From Camarhynchus parvulus (taxonomy: Eukaryota; Chordata; Aves; Passeriformes; Thraupidae), in contig NC_044591.1 in NCBI RefSeq assembly GCF_901933205.1, positions 3,383,501-3,447,500 on the forward strand: DNA of 64,000 nt, given 5' to 3'. The stretch's first letter is position 1. Each line of letters starts with the position of its first letter. Under the pieces are notes generated by a model, which searched no databases, had not been told where the DNA came from, and saw nothing but the letters and a program-made list of their open reading frames with translations. Positions 25,101-37,100 of the stretch are shown here, piece by piece. Both the position numbers and the translations under genes were made by a program.

Positions 25101-28100
25101 TGGCCACAAGCTGTCACCCTGGAAGGTCCCTGCAAGCATCTGTGGCGTAAAGAAAGGACAGACTTGTAATGGGGAATGGTTTGCCACCCCATGTGTGAGA
25201 GCAGGCTGCTGCTGCAGGCATCCAAAGCACACAAATGTTAAAAATAGGTTAGAAACCCTTGTAAAATAGTTGATAGATCGTTAAGCATGTACTGTTAGTT
25301 TGTTTGTTATATTGTAAAAAGGGGTTAAAAGGGTAGTTGTAAGAAATAGGGTAGCCAATGTACCATAGAGGACACAGTCTCAAGCTACATCGGGGAAGGT
25401 ATAGGTTGGATATTAGGAGGAAATTTTTCACCGAAAGAATAATAAAGTACTGGAATGCCCTTCCCAGAGAGGTGGCAGAATCACCATCTCTGGGTGTGTT
25501 TAAAAAAACACTGGACATGGCACCTGGTGCTATAGTTGAGGTGTTAGGGCACAGGTTGGACTCGATGATCTTGGAGGTCTCTTCCAACCTCATTACTCTG
25601 TGATTCTGTGATAACACCCCTCAGTAAGGTGCACCACGAGCCAGCCTGGACAGAACTGCAATGGCCAATCAAGGCCTAAAACCTTCATGCAAATGAAAGA
25701 TCCAAACAAAACCAATCCAAAGGGACAAAAAACAGGATAAAAAGGGGCATCTGACCCGGGAACGCTCCTGCCCTGCCCGGCCCCCTTGCTTTAGGCCTTT
25801 CTTTTATTAGAATAAATACTGAAATCACTTTAGTACCCCTTGCTTTAGGCCTTTCTTTTATCATAATAAATGCTGAAATCACTTCAGTACCCCTTGCTTT
25901 AGGCCTTTCTTTTATCATAACAAATGCTGAAATCACTTCAGTACTGGGAGCCTGCTCCTGTTTCTATCACAAAGAAATATCCTGCAGAAAGATTCTCTGG
26001 CTGCAGAGCAGGAAGAAGTGGAGAATCTGGGGGTGGGGAGAGGGGTTAGGAAAGTTCTGTGTTTGAGGTAAGGCTCTGGAGACACCCACCAATAGAAATA
26101 TAATGCTCCACCCTGCAAAAATAACCAGTGTGCTGCTGCCGCCTCCGTCTGCTTGGCATGGCATCCCTGTAATCCAGATTCCTATAAAAATGTCAGGAAA
26201 TTGTGGGGAGGGGAAATATGCAGGTGCAGAAAGGCCTTTTGTCCTGCAAGCGCAGCAGACAAGATGAAGGGATGGAAAGTCAGTAAATAACATTTCAAAG
26301 GGGAAAACGAAATTACTGTGATGGTCTGACAGGATATTTCAGCATCACTGAAGTTTAGCTGTGTGCACATTTTTCTTCCAAAATGCTGCATTATTATTTT
26401 TACTTCCTGCATATAACGATCTCTGTAAAGAACCTGTGGCAGGTTAAATGTTCATGTTAGAGAGTTAGACATTTACTACAATGCAAAGCTATGTCTACAC
26501 TGACCAGTAACTGTTCTTGGAAAGCTAAAAAAATCCAAAAGTTAGATTACAAGGTAATGTTAGGAGAAAAGCACACGTGGAGTTAAAAAGGGGCTCTAAT
26601 ACAGTATTATTTCACCTGAGTGGGCAAAACTGGCCACAAATTGCCTCTTCAACCAACAATTAACTGAAAAGTCTGCTGCTTCTAAACTAACAAAATGGGA
26701 AAACCTGACAGTATAAATGTATGTAAAAGAAGAATTAAAGAGCTGCAAACTGGATGCCAGTCAAAGTGGATTCTTCTGTAGAGTTTGCCTTTCTATTTCT
26801 GAGATGAATTCTGGAGCAGAGCAGCCTAACCTTGAAATGCTGGGTGGTTTTAACTTCCAGTCCCCAGGGACAGCACTGACTCCTAGGCTAGACCCGGCAT
26901 GGCTTATAAATGCATTAGTTATGCTGCATTGCCAGTTTAAATTATTGTCAGCTTTAATTCAGAACACCTTCAGTTTTGCTCCAAGCTAAATCATGATGAG
27001 CAATTCACCAGCACTTCACTTATTTTGGGGAATATATAAAAAAATTCTCTACAAGCTCTATAAAAATAAAAAAAATATAGATTTATCAATGTGATGCTAT
27101 GCTCAAAACATCACTGAAAAGAAAAACTAGGGAAGGGTTTAAATTTGTTAAGCTGGGAGAAGGTTTGCAACAAAAATAGCCATAGAAACCTAAGGGTGAA
27201 TAATGTTCCCAATGCTGTCATTATAAACTGCCCTCCAGAAAGGGCTAAAATATGCTCCAGATCATCCATGTGCATAATAGGATGCAGCTCTTGACTGAAA
27301 AAATAACTTCTCCCGTGAGGTTACTGGAGAACTATTGGAGTTAAAATAGCCTGCCTTAAATTTGTGTATAAACACCAGCAACTGCTCCAGACAAGCTCCC
27401 CTACAAGCCTTTCTCTGCCTCTAGAAAAAGAGAACTGCTACCATTTTCAAACCATATAAAAGCTGTCAAAAGGTGCCATTCTTATAAGAATTTTAGCTGA
27501 AGAAATAAAGGACACTGCTTAGAAGAAAGCTTCAATATTGAAATGCTTAACTGGTTGCCTATCTTTTCATGTGCTTTTCAAAATGTTATTTTTTTAATGG
27601 TGGCTGTTGCTATGCAACAGAGCAGAATCTCTAAAATCTATTCATGAGTTGTACAAATGGCAGTTTTCAGGACATATTTAACTCTCTCAGTCTATTAAGT
27701 CAAAGAAGGAGGATGGGAATCAGAGGACTGGAAGCTCCCAGAGCACAACCCCCACCCAGGGGTACAGCATGGCTTAAAAAGGGTCTTTCACTGATTATAC
27801 AAATTTTTTCAATACACTGTTAAGATAAAACAGCTACCTTGCTTTCAAAAAATGTGAAAAACAGCACAGCTCTGTTAAATAAAATTATATCTAAATGTAA
27901 AAACAAAAGTTAAATACATGTTCATTACTCTTAGCCAGAAATGATCAAAGCAATTCAAATTCAGACTCTGCCACAATGGTTATTTAAATAACCAATTTGC
28001 CAAATGTTATTTAAACAAGAGGTGCTGGTCAGGCAGTCACAAATCCAGCTTTAGCATACTCCTAACTTACAGCTGCCTGGAAGTTCCCATCTTTTGGATG

Positions 28101-31100
28101 TGACTGCTTCTCAGGCCACTGCAATGCAAAATGAAGTTAATTCACTTCAATGCGAATATAAAATCAACGAAGTTATCACAGAACAAGACAAACCTGACTT
28201 TGCAATAAAATAAACTATATGAAGTAATCTGGGCAGCAACTGAGGGTCAGAAATAGAATATTGAGGCACAATAATTCTCAGTGTGTTCAAAGGCAGTCAC
28301 AAGCCCAGCTCTTTGCCTGAAGGGTTCCTTCCCTGCCAGCAGCTTCAGAGCATTGGGGATCTGGAAACTGCTCCAAGAAAGTGTGTGAAATTGAGCCCTA
28401 AAAAAAATTTAACAGGCCTATTTTTGGTTGACTCACATTCACTTTTTGCTTCCACTGAAATATAAGTGACAAACCCAACCAAAGTAATGGCCTGAAGGAC
28501 AGCAATCCCCACGTGCAGCAGTGATGGATTGTCAGTGCTGGAACTGCACTTAGAAACCTGGATTCTGAAACAAATAACACTACTTGGCCTAAATCTGGGA
28601 CTTAAATGTAAATCAAAAGTGTTTTAACTGTTTTTACTGGTTCCAGTGGCTAAAGAAACCATTCTAACTTCATCCCAAACATATCAACTCCCTCTGAGAT
28701 GGATCTTTTTTCAGTCTATAACCAGCATTCTGATTATTTAGAGCATTTACAATTTCAACAAGAACCTGAAAATGTGTAGCTTATAATTTTATATCATTTA
28801 TTTTATAAACATAATTTACTTTCAGTGGTTAAGAATTTTCTATTTCTTAGTGTCCCTTTCAAGTCAGTGAGGAAGAGAAACTAAAATCCCTTTATAAATC
28901 TAAGATGCTCTTGCAAATGTCTGGTTTTGCACAAATGCTGGACTGAGATGGGACAGTGTCAGCAGTCAAAGGCATCAGGAGAGCTGTAAACAAGATCTTT
29001 TTTCAGTCTATGACCAGCATTCTGATTATTTAGTGCATTTATAATTTCAACAACAACCTGAAAATGTGTAGTTTATAATTTATTTTACAAACATAATTTC
29101 TTTTCAGTGGTTAAGAATTTTCTATTTCTTAGTGTCCCTTTCAAATCAGTGAGGAAGAGAAACTAAAATCCCTTTATAAATGTAAGATGCTCTTGTAAAT
29201 GTCTGGTTTTGCACAAATGCTGGACTGAGATGGGGCAGGGTCAGCGGTCAAAGGCATCAGGAGAGCTCAGTGAGAGCTGTAAACAAGTGCAGTGATGTCA
29301 GGAGGAGCTGGCTGACCCAGTGCTGAACTCTGGCTCCGAAGGACACACAAAATGCCAGATCCCTTTCCCACACATGTGTGCACACACACTCCCCTCCCCT
29401 TTCATCAGAAAAGGTGTCACAGAACAATTTGCCACAGTTGCACGTCATCATCCATGGAAATAAACCCTGGGACCCCTTTTGATGGCTGAGACTTTGCTTT
29501 TGAAAAGACAAACCTACTTCCATAAGCACATCAAATATAAACACAGTGGTCTCTGAGGGGCCTGGGTTCCAATCCAAGCAGCAGAAAGCCACAGCATTGC
29601 ACAACCAGCACATCCCAAACCCAAAAATCAAATGGCTCAGTTCAGCCAGGCTGGACTCCTGCATTTCCCAGGGGCCTTGGAAATATTCTGACATAATTCC
29701 TGACAGCTCCCTGTGGCCAGAGCCAGCCCTGAACTGTTAGCATTTGGGAAAGAAGCAATTGTACCGGCTGGGTGCCTTTAATATCCCACTTGGAGCATGA
29801 CCTCGTCTCCTTAAGGCTTTGTCCTTGCTGGGAAGGTTTTTTTAAGAGTTGGGTACAGGGAATTTGAGGTTGTAGTCAACATCAAACCAAGCTGCTGAAA
29901 GGGGATGTCAGGATTTTCCATTCCCTCTCCAGCAAGCTTTGCCCAGGGAAGTGCTGATCAGAGACAAGCTGTCTGTGTTTACTGCCAGCAAGGAGACTGA
30001 AGTGACAGATTGAAGACAAACACTAATTTAATGTTCATGCAGAAAATATCTGACTGCCCACTGTTCTTGCTGATCCATTCTGTTGAAGAGCATGGAAAGA
30101 CAAACTGCTCAGTGTTTGTCTTCCCACAATTTAGGTTTGGTATATTTGAGATTTTTCTTGAGGTCCAGAAAAAGATTACCTAAGAAGTTCTGCTTTCAGG
30201 TAAAATGGTGCAAGTTTGTCAGCTCTTCAGGCACAAAGAAAATCTTGGGTGTACCTGGTGATTCAAAGGGCAAATAAAACAAACCCCAACTAAAGCACAT
30301 GAAAGATCATGGTTTTTTAATGGTGACTTCTGTCTTTTAAATGTAGGCCTGGCCATAAAGGAGACATTTGCTCCTTAGTGAAGATTCTAAGAAACACTGA
30401 AGTAAGATCTTCAGTGCCTGAACTTTGACTTTCTGCTACTCACAGGAGTTCAGACAGCAGGATTCTAGTCCAGGACTTACTGGGAAACAGGATCTACCAA
30501 AATGACAAAGAGTACTCATGGATACACCTGTGCTGCTCAAGAGATGGGAAGATGAGTGAGTGAAAACTCCATTTGCACCTATTTTAAATGGCTCTTTCAC
30601 TGAGATAAGGGAAGAAATATATTATTAGCCAAATCACACCAACTGCTACCCCACCTTTATACAGACTCTTTTTAATCTGTAGCTAAAACTGTGGCATACA
30701 ACAGGATAATCACAAACATTGTCTTTCCAGGCATCATTTATATAAATATATATATATATATATATAAAACATCAAAATATGCATAATTTTATGTTAGTTA
30801 AGTGCACTCAGAGGTACAGCTGTCACTGGTTACACACTGAGAGCCAGGTTTACCTCACAGGCACACACCTAAAGCACAACTAATTCAGCAGAGCTGCATT
30901 TGTGCTTTCAAACATGATTTTATTGCCATAAATGGAGCAATGACACATTTGCTCAGGCAGTGTAAGATAACAGAAATCCCTATGTTAACCAAAACAAATA
31001 AGCTCTGCAGCGCTGCAGTCAGTAAATTGTAATTAAGAAGGTGGCAACGTAAGGGCAGCTGTCCACAAAATCCCATTGTAATTATGCATAGTTTATGGCT

Positions 31101-34100
31101 AAACTAATGGGATGAACAATTTAAATTAATTACAAGCCCTGCCAAGGTAGCCATCTATTCCCAAGTCTATTAATTAGAATCAATTTAATCCCCACTGGGA
31201 TAAAGGTCAAACAACATGTATTTGACCCTTTTCTCCTGGCGTCAGTGTTATCAGCCAATGGATCTGGCAGTGCCTGGGTCTGACTTGTCCAGCTCTTCAG
31301 GATGTTGACAGGATGCTTTGAAGAACAGAGTCTGGGCCCAGCTAAAAGAATCTTTAATAATTTCTGCTTTATATTCCTGATAAGCATGGGTTTTAAAAGG
31401 CCAGAGCTTATTCTCAGCTCTGAGGCTGTTGTTCTCTGTCTTGGGGAGTTTTTCTTTTCAGTCTCCCTTTCCTGCAGAAAAGCTTGAAGCAGCAATTGTG
31501 TTAGATTTGTGTCTTCACTTTGATTCCTGTCCCAGTTGAAAGTGAACACTTAACACTAACTAACATTTGTTACTGGATTTTAAAACAAATACTCAAACTT
31601 ATACTCAATACTTAAACTCAAATACTCAATAATCATTAGCTGACATTTTCAAACTGCTCAGAGGGAAAGATACCAAATTTCTAGACCCTTGTCCAATTTT
31701 ATGGCCAGGCAATCAAGAGAACTGTTACTTTTTTTCTTCTCCCCATCACTGTTGCAGACTGAATTAACCAGCTTCTTCTGTGAACTTCATAATTTTCTTT
31801 TATTTGTCCTAATTCTTCAGGGTTTTTTTTTTGTTTTTTTTACTTGCCTTTATACTTTTATTCCTCTCAGGTTACTGTCAGGCCAAGTTCCTGCCTTGCT
31901 CTGGCAGTCTGATGTAAAAACAGGGAGTTCTTGATATGCCACCTTTGAATGTTGCTGATCTCTTTGAGAAATGGAATTCAGAGTGTATTTAGAGCTTTCT
32001 AAGTTCCTCCTTTGTAATTTTACTATCCACTGCATAGTATCACTCTAATAAAGCAGGTTGCCACAGCAGCCTTAAGAATAATAAAGTCTTTGATTCCTTT
32101 AAAAGGTTTTAGTCAAATGCTTAGGACTGTATACATGGATTATGGTCACTCTTAAAGCAAATTGCTGTGCCTGGCTAATTAAATCAGACATTAGCTCAAC
32201 AGCATGTTTGATTCATTTATAATGCAGTAAAAACTACCTACAGTGCTTCAGATGGAAATAGTTCTACAAGTCTGAGACTTTTTCTAGCCTGTGCCAGAGC
32301 CATGACATAAATGCAACATAAATACTCAGCAGGACTTTTACAAGTCACTGTAGGTGATGAGACTACACAAAGAAAATAGGGATGAATCACTTCAGGTAAG
32401 TGGCCTGAAACATCATGGGCCAAAACCTTCCTTCAGCCCTGAAGTTCAGAAAATCTGCCTTTTTCCTTCCTGTGGTACAAATGAGACTGAGAATGATGGA
32501 ATCAGACTATGGCTGAGGCTCTGGATGTCCTCTGGTCCAACCCCCTGCTCAAGATCAACCTCAGTTACTGCTCTGAGCAGGTCAGCTCATTTTGAATTTC
32601 ACTGCTTCCTCCTCCAGCTTGGCAGATCTGAGCCTCTCTTTTCACTTTCAAGGTATTCACTTTCACTTTACTCCCTTCACCTTTATTTAGCATTAGATCT
32701 ACTGCAGCCTTTACCTCCCAGCATTAATTTTTAAAACAATCTGTTTTCTACCACACTTCCTGCACCTCTCTAAACATTCTTCAAAATTCTTTACTGCTAC
32801 TTTTCAAACCCCACCTTAAAACTTCCATTGCTGTGATGTCTCTTCCAAAACTTTAAACTGGCTCAACAAGTGGTGCTGCAGTCTCTGGCTTTCATCAGCA
32901 GAGAGCTCTGTGTTGGTGCTCATTGTCACCTTTTGGTTTTTATCTCCACTGTCACATTTATTTATTTTATCCCTGCCAAACCTGAGGTCAGCATCATCTT
33001 TTGCTGTTGTTCTTGCAGAGCACATTTAGCATCTTTATGCTAAACAGTCTTTGGTGTGAAGTCAGTTTTTGAGGCATTGCAATGACATTAATATAAAACC
33101 TCATCTTTAAAACTTTAAGATTTTTTACAGCATTGGCACAGCCCTTGTATTTAGTGGGAAGCCTCATTTAACTGCCTTGGTGCCAGACCTTCAGCATGTT
33201 AAAAAGTGCTGGATCTTGGTGTGCCAACTCAGCATGGTCTCAATGGGGACAGCATTTTCTCATTACATCACTGCGTCTTGATGAGAGATGACAAGACTGC
33301 AACTCTGCAAGCACCACTTCTTGTTAACATTATTTATTCTCCTTACAACACACCCAGCAACAAATACAGGTATGTTCCAAATTATAACTTAAAACAGCTC
33401 CAGCCCAAGCTGCTTCACAGACACCAAAGATCTGAGAGCTGATAAATCTCTGGTGGTGCCTGCCAGGCAGAGACACTTATTCAGCATGTTATTCCAAGCG
33501 CTGGCCTTGGCAGCAGCCCCCAGCACAGGCTCCATGCCACGGCAGCCTGGCACTCCAAACAAGGGCTCTTCTGCCCATCCTTAAATCCAATCAACAAAGT
33601 AGGGAGCTGCCAACAGGAAGCCATTAAATAAAGCTGCCATCAGGATGTAATCTTCGGAGAAATAAAGCTTTTCTGGAGACCATAAAGCCACCCAATCAGA
33701 TCTATGCTGTCATACTTTACCAAAAGTTTCAAATTAATGTATTATTTCAAACGACATGGAAAAACATTCACTCCCCAGCTCTTCTCATGTACTTCTGGTT
33801 GCTGATAAGTTGTGACATGCTCTCCTAGTTCACTGTAAGATTAAGTGCTTAAATTTAAGGAAGATTAAAGTAACCATCATTTAACACATCCCTGAAGCTG
33901 CTGCATTCCTATGGTGGTTTCTTTCCAACCACACACACAACAGGAGAGATTAATCACTTACAACCTCCTATTTGCACTGCAGGTAAATATTCTCATTACA
34001 CTAAAATATCTACAGCGTAGAATATTTCCTTTTAGATTCCATTAGTGCGTTTTCCTTTTACATTACATTATCCTTTTTACACAATGTCAGATTGCCTTTT

Positions 34101-37100
34101 CCAAATGGTCACTTTTTTGCATTTTTGAAACGACTGCACAGAAATCCATTAGGCACATGGGCTGTATGTCATTGTGGTACCACCATAGGGCAGGAAAAGC
34201 ATTCAGAATGGGGACAGATGCTCACCTGGCAACAGTTTCTTAGCACTAAAATCTAAATATATATATATAAATTTTACACCGAGTCTTTTAAAACCAGGCC
34301 ACCTTAAATGTAGTGCACCACACTGGCCTATTGCACTCGGTAATGTACATCAGAACTGTGTCCATTTCTATTATAAACCTAATTTTAAAGGCTTTCTAAT
34401 TTCATTATGTTAAGTCATGATGCCTGTTAGAAACAAGTACATGGTGATTAATCAGTTTCTGAGGAAAATCAGGTCCTCTCAGCTCTGAAAGTGTGTCATT
34501 TTAAACCAGCTCTTTTCTTCTATCAGGACTAATATTCTCTGGGGTGGTCAGATCAGGTCTAGTCATGTTCTGAGCTGAGAAGGAATGAATGTGTCAGAAA
34601 TCAGTTATTACTTGCAGAACAAAAGTGTCTCCTTGACAACTGGCCCAGCACATGGGATTTTAAAGCTGACAGAAGCAGAAGGGCTTCCTAGGGTTCCTGC
34701 AGGGATCTCCTTTGTTCCAAACCTGGAACCCTTTCTTTTGTCATGTACAGGGTTCCTGCAGGGATCTCATGTCTTCCCACCCCTTCGCCACTCCCCCAGC
34801 ACAGTCAGGAATTATAAACCTTTGTACATGACAAAAGAAAGGGTTCCAGGCTTGGAACAGGGTTCCTACAGAGATCTCATGCCTTCCCCACTCCCCAGCA
34901 CAGTCAGGAATTGTACACCTTTGTACAAGAAAGGGTTCCAGGCTTGGAACAGGGTTCCTGCAGAGATCTCATGCCTTCCCCACTCCCCAGCACATGGTCA
35001 GGAACTATAAACCTTTGTACATGACAAAAGAAAGGGTTTCAGGTTTGGAATAGGGTTCCTGGAGGGATCTCATGCCTTCCCACGCCTTCTCCACTCCCCA
35101 GCACACAGTCAGGAATTATAAATCTTTGTACATTACTAAAAGGAAGGGTTCCAGGTTTGGAACAATCCAGCACATTTGGATGAAGTCTGGGGCACATTCC
35201 CATCCCAGTGCACCAGGAATTTGATGCCAGACAAGAGATACTCTCCAGTGCAAGACTCTTCTACAGGCTCTGAAAGTGCAACCAGAGAATGTTTGAGAGT
35301 GAGAGATATTTTAAGACATTTTGGAATAAGAACTCTTACTGAGTCCATGGGAGACACACATAGCTTTTGTCCTGAGCCTCAAAAAAAGTCACAGTTCTGA
35401 AACAGGAGCAGTGGCTTTTGCCCTCATATCAGGAGATTGGTATTAACTTAATATCCAGCTCTAGTCACAGTGCAGTTAATTCTTGATCATACAGCATTGG
35501 TATGTGTTATAAAGAAGCTTTCAGAAGGTGTATATATATTAATTCATACAAATCAGGACAATAATATATGGGCCATTCACTTAAGAGTTGGACTCCATAA
35601 TCCTTGTGGGGTCTCTTCCAACTCAGAGTATTCTGTGAAATCTGTGAACTAATATATCAGTGTGATTCACAAAGACCAAAATGAAATATTCATAGACCTA
35701 CAGATGCAATTTGTGTGGGAGGAGTGTGCCATTGATAAACTCATCTCAAAACTTGCCAATTTTTCCATTACTGGGAACACAAGGCTAAATTCTAACACCC
35801 ATACCGTTTTTTTTACATAACTTCTCGCCAATACTCTCAGCCTAAACACAAAATAGCCTCAAATCTTACTCAGCTAAACCCCTCCAATTATACAAGGCTT
35901 TCAAGCACTTGTAATTCTTCTGAGGTTTTCAGTTCTGTTAGAGGAAGTGAAACAGTGAGGGGAACTCCAGGTTCCAGCAGCAGTGTGGGCTTGCACAGCT
36001 CCCATCCATCCCTTTCTTGGGGCTACTTCCTCCCTCAACCTCCTCCCATCCCAGCTGACACTGAACTGAAAGAGGACAGCACAACCAAACAACAAGAAAT
36101 CTTCCACAATGCAGACACTGAGGTCTGACTTTGAAAAATGCTGTGGAAATACCAATGGAGAGAACAGTTGAGATGTCAGGGCCGTTGGGTTTTTTTGGAA
36201 AGGCCCAAGAAACTCTTCCAAGGTCACTGTCAGATAAACAAGAATACTAAATTACATACTAAAGCTGGGGAATCTGTTTCAGTCCTATTATTATAATCCC
36301 TCTCAGTTACTTTTATTAGGTTTTGTTGACATTTAGCAATGCAGAATGCCTAAGAACCAAGTATCCCTTTCCCATTCAATCACACCTCAAATTAGATAAA
36401 CTGTGAACAAAGTAAATTAAAATGATGAGGAAAATTTTTAGAGATCAAAGTTTTCTAAAAGAAAACCTAACAAAGATAAAGATGTAGGAATCAAAACTTC
36501 TTCACTAGAGACTATCAAAATCAGGGCTGACAAATTCCTGGCACAGGCACTATAAATGAAACTTCTGTAGAAAAAGCAAATGGCTTTGAGGAAACTAGGC
36601 ACAGTTTCCCACTCTGCTGAGCAGTGAATGAACCCATTCAGCCCCTGCACCCCCTGACTGCTCACATCTGCAGAGGGCTGTTCTCCAACACAAGAAATAC
36701 TGTTCAAAGGGGCCAGTCTTTCCAATATTAACTGGATTATACAGTACAGTCTTTGCAAAACACCATTAGGCTTTGGAAGTGGATTTTTATTTCATAGGCA
36801 TTAAATCATAAACTCATAAAAGTCTCTCCTTCTCCCATTTCATTAACACAGACATTCTCTGCCATTTTGGCTCACCAGAGTATCAACAGCTATGAGCCTT
36901 GACAGAGCTACCAGTGTGTGAGACTGAGGCAGAGGTGATACTTCACTGACCAAATACTTTTAAGGAACACTTAAATTCTCAAGAATTAAAGCAAGCAATA
37001 GTGAGGATTTTGACTTTTGCAAGCAGGCAAGAAAGGACTGAAAGCAGAAAGTTCATTTCTCCAGCAATTCAGCCACAGCAAAGTAGCTTCTCAGGCAGCA

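Larger units (their letters stand above)
25236..25969 (+). mobile_element. LTR with a nested CR1 and a triplicated polyadenylation module
   Basis: It runs from TGTTAAAA to TTTCTATCA, flanked by CAAA on both sides (25232-25235 and 25970-25973). A CR1 3' end interrupts it at about 25370-25614. Downstream lies a TATA-like GGATAAAAAGGGG near 25735 and then three 54-bp units, each with an AATAAA-type signal (the third decayed to AACAAA). The 4-bp duplication would suit an ERV1-like element, although CACAAA occurs on both sides and leaves the exact edge ambiguous. Confidence 0.7.

Noticed and set aside
31130..31549. A 139-residue minus-strand open frame, sense to DHRS3
   Set aside because: No homology recognised and the conserved protein needs no extra exon between exons 1 and 2.
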